Program-made: the position numbers and the translations under genes
Shown: positions 6,401-9,545 of the stretch, one piece after another
Numbering within the stretch: the first letter of the stretch is position 1
Layout of the letters: every line of letters starts with the position of its first letter
Assembly (NCBI GenBank): GCA_943324725.2
Contig: CALPMR020000099.1
Coordinates: forward strand, 1-9,545
Source of the DNA: Bordetella parapertussis
GTDB lineage: Bacteria; Cyanobacteriota; Cyanobacteriia; PCC-6307; Cyanobiaceae
Length of the DNA: 9,545 bases
Direction: 5' to 3'
Notes under the pieces: generated by a model
What the model saw: the letters and a program-made list of their open reading frames with translations, nothing else
Database searches by the model: none
What the model was told of the DNA's origin: nothing

Positions 6401-8861
6401 CATTGGCGAATCCCCCCCGGCACCACTCGTTGACGTTGCTGTTGCGGATCTGTTCATCCATCACCAGGAGCCAGAGGCGCTGGCCCAGCGGGCTCTCAGA
6501 GTTGAGCGCCATCGAGCGGAATGTGGCCATCAGATCGCTGCCCGTCGCCGGCAGGCTGCGTATCGCCCTTCCCAGGCGAAGCAGCAGCTGATCGCTGGGC
6601 TGCTCGCCGTAGTGGCGTAGCAGAGCATGGATCACCCCCATCCCATCCCAGTGGAAGCCGAGGTTCTGCGGATCCAGGTGCAGCAGCTCAGGGCTCAGCA
6701 CCGTTGGCAGCAGCTCCCAGGCCTCGAGCACGTTGCCCACCAGGTCACAGAGCTTTGAGAAGGTCTGGCCGATCACCATGCCGGCGATGTCCACCTGGAT
6801 CCCCTGGCCATCGCGGTAGGGGCTGCCCAGCAATGCTTCCATCGCATTCAGGTCGCGGAGGTCGTCGAGGCCCCTCCCTCCCGCAGTCGGCATGTCGTAG
6901 ACGCCGGTCCAGCGATAGATCAGTGGTCGGATCAGGTTGGGACGCTGCTCCGCTGAGGCCAGTTGCCATTGCTCCACCAGCTGGCGCAATTGGCCCGTGG
7001 TCTCACGCTGCATGGCCTGGTGCAGGCTCGGGACCTTGCCCATGCCGCCGATGTTCGGCAGCCGAGCGATCTGCGGATCAATGGTGAGCGGGGCGAGGTC
7101 GAGGCTCTGGACCCGATCGACCCGGAACCAGACATCCACAAGCGAACGTCTCTCCCCCTGGCTGGTGCGATAGCTGCCCAGTTGTCGATGCTGGTTGCCC
7201 TGTTCATCGACCGTGTCGGCGTTGTCGTAGGCGAGATCCAGGCTGGCGATGCCCGCGTCGGTGAGTGAGCTCAACTCACCGGCTTCGACACTGCCGTTGG
7301 CGTTGCGATCCCGCCAGAGCTGCAGGCGAGTCCAATCGGCATCGTCGCAGTCGATGCGTCCATCGCCATTGCGATCAAATTCCCTGAGAGCCTCAAAGCC
7401 GTTGGCGGCGAGGCTGCCGTTGGCCAGTCGGGTCTGGCTGCCGAACAACTCACTTCCCTTGTCGATCGTCTGATTGCCATCGCGATCGCACACCAACAGG
7501 CCATCGTCGGGGGCCACCCAGCCGCTGTGTTCGGCGAATTGATTGCCGTCGTGGTCGAAATGAAGCATCAATTTTTCCAGGCCCAGTGTTTCGATGCCAT
7601 CACCATCGAGATCCAGCACCAGGGGGCAGGAATAGGAGCCGGCCTGATCCAGACCGTTCTGGATCAGATAGCAGATCGCCTTCAGGTCGGGTGTACCTGG
7701 CAACGGCTCGACGCTCTGAGGGCTCAGGCCGATGAAGTGGCCGGGGTTGGCCAGCACCCAGTTCATCAGGATCGACCTATCGGGGTCGACCTCAGAGAGC
7801 TTCTGGATCAGGTGCTGGATCAAACCAAGGCTTTCCTGCCGCAGTGTCGAGATCAGGGGCTCGGCGATGCTTCCCTCTTTGAACAGTAATTCGATCGAAT
7901 TCAGAATTCCGCCAATTAGGGAGAACTGGTAGTCGGGCGTACTCTTGTAATCCTTCATCAGCCGATCGAGTTGCATCGCGGCCAGTGGGAGGGACCAGTC
8001 GTATTGGGAGACTCTCCAGTGCAGGGCTATGGTGCCTAGAAGCAGGCCCAAATCTGATATCAGTCGTGGGCTGGTTGAGGGGTTCTCTACCGTCAGTAAC
8101 AGTCCAATCCATTGTGGTAATTGTTCCCACAACGTCTTGGGGTCGTTGGTGTGGTTGCTCCAGCTGAGGAGCGAAGCGGCGATGCGCTGGGAGGAGTCGG
8201 CAATCGGCAAGTATGCGGGCGGCTTGAAATTGCCAGTGCCTGCCTCCAGCCCCTGCAGAAGTTCCTCTTTCATGTGGGCTGCCAGGGGGTCTGCAATCTG
8301 TCGGATGGGATCATGCAGCTCGATGCAGTCGCCCCCGACGTGGCCCCTGCCGAGGCGAGAGACAAGGTCGTCGCCGCGGTAGTAGTGGGCGGCCTGAAGA
8401 TTGTTGACCTTGATGGGGTCGTAGTTGCGGAATTCGCGCAGAGCCCATTCACCGCCGAGGGCGTTCCAGGTCGTGAGGCTGACTTTGCTTGCGTTGAGGC
8501 TCTGGTTGTCCGCCAGGAGGTCGTATGCCGCGAATTGGGCCAGGGCGCCGCCCAGGCTGTGGCCGGTGATGTCGACGTGGCTGGCTTTCAATAGGAGATC
8601 TTTAAGTACATTTTGAATATCGTCGTCGCTGTTCTCGTACTGGGGCCAACCCTTGTGGACGTCGGTGTTGAAGTCTGCTAGGGTCTGTTCCGTGCCGCGG
8701 AAGGCGACGATGTACTCTTCGGCGCCGATTTTGCGGTAGACAGTGGCATAGAGGCCGGCTTTGTTGGTGATTGTCTGGCCGGTGCTGTTGTAGCCCTCAG
8801 GAGGTGTGTCGCCATAGGCCGCAAAAGCGGCATCCAGCAAGACGCGGGGATCCGTGGCCAT
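3429..8861 (-). CDS. Giant RTX protein with N-terminal class 3 lipase-like domain and FrpC-type calcium module (1810 aa)
   Basis: The ATG at 8859-8861 is secure: an in-frame TGA lies two codons upstream. Residues 1-200 form a class 3 lipase-like alpha/beta hydrolase: VAFRGT (52-57), GHSLGG (100-105, nucleophile Ser102), probable Asp164 or Asp165 in GDDLVSRL, probable His196. Residues 235-400 are mostly helical and unassigned. Residues 412-591 resemble the FrpC self-processing module, with EF-hand-like loops at 496-507 and 518-529. Residues 592-820 are a helical domain often seen after that module. From 823 come about 40 RTX nonapeptides (GGxGxDxL type) interrupted by four beta domains ending in (F/Q)xDGTxW, then two tandem repeats of about 80 aa and an RTX C-terminus (about 1725-1810, ending in SITL) serving as secretion signal. 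No signal peptide is present, so type I secretion and extracellular calcium-driven folding are expected. Substrate is unknown; phospholipid or triacylglycerol esters are plausible. Twelve cysteines are present. Confidence 0.93.
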   Translation of the reverse strand: MATDPRVLLDAAFAAYGDTPPEGYNSTGQTITNKAGLYATVYRKIGAEEYIVAFRGTEQTLADFNTDVHKGWPQYENSDDDIQNVLKDLLLKASHVDITGHSLGGALAQFAAYDLLADNQSLNASKVSLTTWNALGGEWALREFRNYDPIKVNNLQAAHYYRGDDLVSRLGRGHVGGDCIELHDPIRQIADPLAAHMKEELLQGLEAGTGNFKPPAYLPIADSSQRIAASLLSWSNHTNDPKTLWEQLPQWIGLLLTVENPSTSPRLISDLGLLLGTIALHWRVSQYDWSLPLAAMQLDRLMKDYKSTPDYQFSLIGGILNSIELLFKEGSIAEPLISTLRQESLGLIQHLIQKLSEVDPDRSILMNWVLANPGHFIGLSPQSVEPLPGTPDLKAICYLIQNGLDQAGSYSCPLVLDLDGDGIETLGLEKLMLHFDHDGNQFAEHSGWVAPDDGLLVCDRDGNQTIDKGSELFGSQTRLANGSLAANGFEALREFDRNGDGRIDCDDADWTRLQLWRDRNANGSVEAGELSSLTDAGIASLDLAYDNADTVDEQGNQHRQLGSYRTSQGERRSLVDVWFRVDRVQSLDLAPLTIDPQIARLPNIGGMGKVPSLHQAMQRETTGQLRQLVEQWQLASAEQRPNLIRPLIYRWTGVYDMPTAGGRGLDDLRDLNAMEALLGSPYRDGQGIQVDIAGMVIGQTFSKLCDLVGNVLEAWELLPTVLSPELLHLDPQNLGFHWDGMGVIHALLRHYGEQPSDQLLLRLGRAIRSLPATGSDLMATFRSMALNSESPLGQRLWLLVMDEQIRNSNVNEWCRGGFANELLEGGEGNDHMTAGTGNDVMLGKGQDDMLYAHGGDDVLDGDSGNDELNGGDGQDTLIGGSGDDRITGSEGDDTLIGGPGNDILLGGSGHNLYCFAPGDGQDSIYGRDDNNRLNINTILLQGSLRPSDVRIQRQREELQINLGRGDQLTVYGYFHWNDPDNNLHPLDFLQFADGTIWDQAIMTDLSLQGTSAGEIITGTVKSESINAGGGNDTIYGELGDDYLLGDSGNDYLCGDQGDDSLDGGLGDDTLAGDMGNNNYCFSRGGGQDQIISRLDVSPEAINRIICDATILPSDVLISRAFNAIKLSILGSNDSISAMSVFEGDHKNIRRNPVGEMIFSDGTIWTMESMIKRTMQGTDKDESLLGVEDNDTILGRGGHDYLSGALGNDLLIGGTGNDTIHGSLGDDTIEGGPGSDYTNGAEGNNTYRFARGDGQDTIPATWDDNPSRNNILEFAAGITPADVTARRYGWGLNLVLMVTGSSDQINLENFFYTDVSQNFGRPLQAVLFQDGSRWSIQNLVDSAMTGTAAAEELVGSPGHDRISGNGGNDTLYGAGGNDTLNGGLGNNLYQYSLYDGNDKLTSYFDPNNSRQNVLSFERQIKPIDIKATRLGNHLRLDILSSGESISIEDFFRDGSVQNNYNPLQSVRFSDGTSWTARTLAGMVSNLISGTNADNILKGSIGDEWLDGLGGHDQLLGLAGNDQLSGGLGNDTLLGGDGDDLLDGGDGLDTASYAGVLGSVTLDLGLSGPQATGAGGADTLVAVEHLIGGSNGDRLLGNGAANRIDGGDGDDLIDGGAGNDTLLGGNHLGGDSLSYAMATAGVKVNLAQTTAQNTGGAGSDLLSGFEHLIGSRFADNLSGGGTANRIDGGAGNDTIQGGAGADSLQGGEGADLFLIASSGDAGNGSGSRDLITDWGNGDRIDLSAIDARSDLGGNQAFTWIGSAPFSALGQLRYTSLDTGVGLLEGNCSGSLAADFQLELSGAPGLNAASITL
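3747..4223 (-). repeat. Two tandem repeats of about 80 aa near the RTX C-terminus
   Basis: Residues 1547-1623 and 1629-1705 share one pattern: D(T/S)xSYA, a short beta segment (GSVTLDL / GVKVNL), a GGA-D-L turn, EHLIG, then ANRIDGG followed by RTX nonapeptides. This unit is widespread next to RTX blocks and before M10-type C-terminal domains. The two copies differ too much for a very recent duplication. The DNA is very GC-rich: 44 G+C in the 60 bases 3781-3840, by hand count. Confidence 0.75.
4428..6395 (-). repeat. Four alternating RTX / HCBP-related modules in the RTX gene
   Basis: Protein modules lie at residues 823-1002, 1010-1168, 1176-1338 and 1346-1478. Each has a block of calcium-binding nonapeptides, a GNNxYxF-like junction with G(D/G)GQD or DGND, a beta domain of about 70 residues, and a closing (F/Q)xDG(T/S)xW motif like the haemolysin-type calcium-binding-related domain. 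Modules 3 and 4 are most alike (NNSR/NPSR, ENFF/EDFF, PLQ-V-FxDG), pointing to duplication. Module 2 is the most divergent. The blocks hold roughly 9, 6, 7 and 4 nonapeptides. Confidence 0.8.
7089..7628 (-). other. FrpC-like calcium-dependent self-processing module, scissile Asp replaced by Cys
   Basis: Protein residues 412-591. The sequence runs CPLVLDLDGDGIETL, then HFDHDGNQFAEHSGWV, DDGLLVCDRDGNQTIDKGSELFG, two canonical EF-hand loops (Asp496-Asp507 and Asp518-Glu529) and GIASLDLAY. This order matches the module of Neisseria FrpC as I recall it. In FrpC, calcium triggers cleavage of an Asp-Pro bond just before this sequence and the released Asp can link to a lysine. Here the equivalent residue is Cys412 before Pro413, so the standard chemistry should not occur. 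The calcium ligands look intact. The alignment is from memory, so the homology is likely but the exact register needs a check. Confidence 0.65.
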
Positions 8862-8906
8862 CGGTCAATGGTTGATAAGAGGTTTTTGATTAATTAACTC
8901 GGCCGG

Positions 8907-8928
8907 AAACAGCCTCAGCGGCCTGTTT
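8907..8928 (-). terminator. Hairpin across the stop codon of the propeller-like gene
   Basis: AAACAG (8907-8912) and CTGTTT (8923-8928) are perfect complements, and inner CC/GG pairs add to the stem with one bulged base. Read on the - strand, the stem starts with A residues and ends in GTTT, resembling a compact intrinsic terminator with a poor U tract. An alternative pairing GGCCG/CGGCC (8901-8905 with 8919-8923) competes with it. It could attenuate read-through into the RTX gene. Confidence 0.4.
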
Positions 8929-9544
8929 GTTTGGCGCAGAGATTCACCACCACCAGGATTCGGCCCCCTTCGCGGGGCAGGGAGCGCTGGTCGAGGTATT
9001 CCTGAAATGCGTAGGCCAGCTGGCAGCCATCAGCTGACAGGGCAGGCTCGCTGACGAAGCCCGTCTCCAGCCGCTCGTAGCGGCCGTCGGGCTGCACCAG
9101 ATAGGCGCCGGCGTTTCCGGGGGATCCGTTCGGTGCAAAGCCTGCGGTGGTGATCACGAGGCCGTTGCGGGCCTTGAGGAACAGGATGTCGCCCCCGCGG
9201 GTGTTCACCCAGGGGCCCGCCGGTACGTTGACGGCATGGCCCCGGTGCTGTTCGTCGAGATGCCAGAGGGTCAGGCGATTGGTCTGCAGCCAGCGTTCGC
9301 GCTCCTCGGGACTGAGATTGATGTCGTAGAGCAAATACCCTGGCTGGGGACGCCAATCTGTAATTGCGGGTAAAATAGGTAAATCGACTTTTATGCCTGT
9401 CTCCTGGTGGTTTGCTAGATTGTTTTCTAGTCTGGTGACCGCATACTCTTCGACAGATCTGTCAAGTGGACCGAAGTCAAGGTAGCCATGCCCTGGTCGG
9501 AGTTCTTCCCAGAAATGGCCAATAAGCGGCTCGGGTGTTGGGTG
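8915..9544 (-). CDS. Probable beta-propeller (PD40/TolB-like) protein, 5'-truncated by the window edge
   Basis: The frame is open from the right window edge to the TGA at 8915-8917, showing the last 209 residues; the true start is outside. An internal TTG at 9332-9334 is not a convincing start because coding character continues upstream (GHFWEELRPGHGYLDFGPL). The pattern of short beta strands with small turns, and LSADGCQLAYAF (9005-9037), which resembles the SPDG-x-IAY motif of PD40/TolB blades, suggest a beta-propeller. GDILFLKARNGLVITTAGF and GAYLVQPDGRYERLE look like further blades. No catalytic motif is visible. It lies 53 bases upstream of the RTX gene on the same strand and may be cotranscribed with it, so a role linked to the exported lipase is possible but unproven. 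The gene is real; the fold assignment is tentative and the function unknown. Confidence 0.7.
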   Translation of the reverse strand, partial: HPTPEPLIGHFWEELRPGHGYLDFGPLDRSVEEYAVTRLENNLANHQETGIKVDLPILPAITDWRPQPGYLLYDINLSPEERERWLQTNRLTLWHLDEQHRGHAVNVPAGPWVNTRGGDILFLKARNGLVITTAGFAPNGSPGNAGAYLVQPDGRYERLETGFVSEPALSADGCQLAYAFQEYLDQRSLPREGGRILVVVNLCAKQTGR

Positions 9545-9545
9545 C

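Noticed and set aside
6521..7087. Open frame of 188 codons on the + strand
   Set aside because: It is antisense to the helical domain of the RTX gene, rich in Pro, Arg and Ser, with no family resemblance; a shadow of GC-rich coding DNA.
8121..8594. Open frame of 157 codons on the + strand
   Set aside because: It is antisense to the lipase domain, whose GHSLGG and FRGT motifs fix the coding strand.

Overview
The window has three parts. At the left is the 3' portion of a type I restriction (hsdR) gene, followed by two small genes, all on the + strand. In the middle is an unannotated stretch of about 680 bases. At the right are two genes on the - strand: a giant secreted-type RTX protein (1810 aa, complete) and, upstream of it, the 3' part of a gene for a probable beta-propeller protein that runs off the window. 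The GC-rich coding sequence, the lack of Shine-Dalgarno sites before the starts I can judge, and two small proteins that look to me like conserved picocyanobacterial hypotheticals suggest a Synechococcus/Cyanobium-type cyanobacterium. That assignment is inferred from recognition, without any search, and is only moderately secure.

Positions 2-2155 encode the motor and C-terminal parts of HsdR (DEAH box, TGTP, GFDAP and QAIARVNR motifs). The N-terminal nuclease domain and Walker A motif lie outside the window. Four bases after its stop begins a 56-aa membrane-anchored protein. It is followed by two hairpins, an extended -10 promoter candidate, a small palindrome and a 103-aa protein with an N-terminal hydrophobic segment. 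This layout suggests a junction between a defence locus and resident genes.

Positions 2752-3428 lie between convergent genes and hold no gene I can support. The left part is AT-rich and the right part GC-rich, with a few short inverted repeats.

Positions 3429-8861 (- strand) encode a mosaic protein. In order it has a class 3 lipase-like domain (GHSLGG, Ser102), a helical linker, and a calcium-binding module resembling the FrpC self-processing ('clip-and-link') module. The residue where FrpC has its scissile Asp is Cys412 here. Next come a roughly 230-aa helical domain and four alternating units of RTX nonapeptides plus an HCBP-related beta domain. A fifth RTX block, two tandem repeats of about 80 aa and an RTX-type C-terminus finish it. 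With no N-terminal signal peptide, it is expected to leave the cell by type I secretion and fold on external calcium; no transporter genes are in the window. The partial propeller-like gene lies 53 bases upstream on the same strand, with a hairpin across its stop codon that may partly separate the two transcripts.

The best candidate for something new is the lipase / FrpC-like module / RTX combination with the altered scissile residue.
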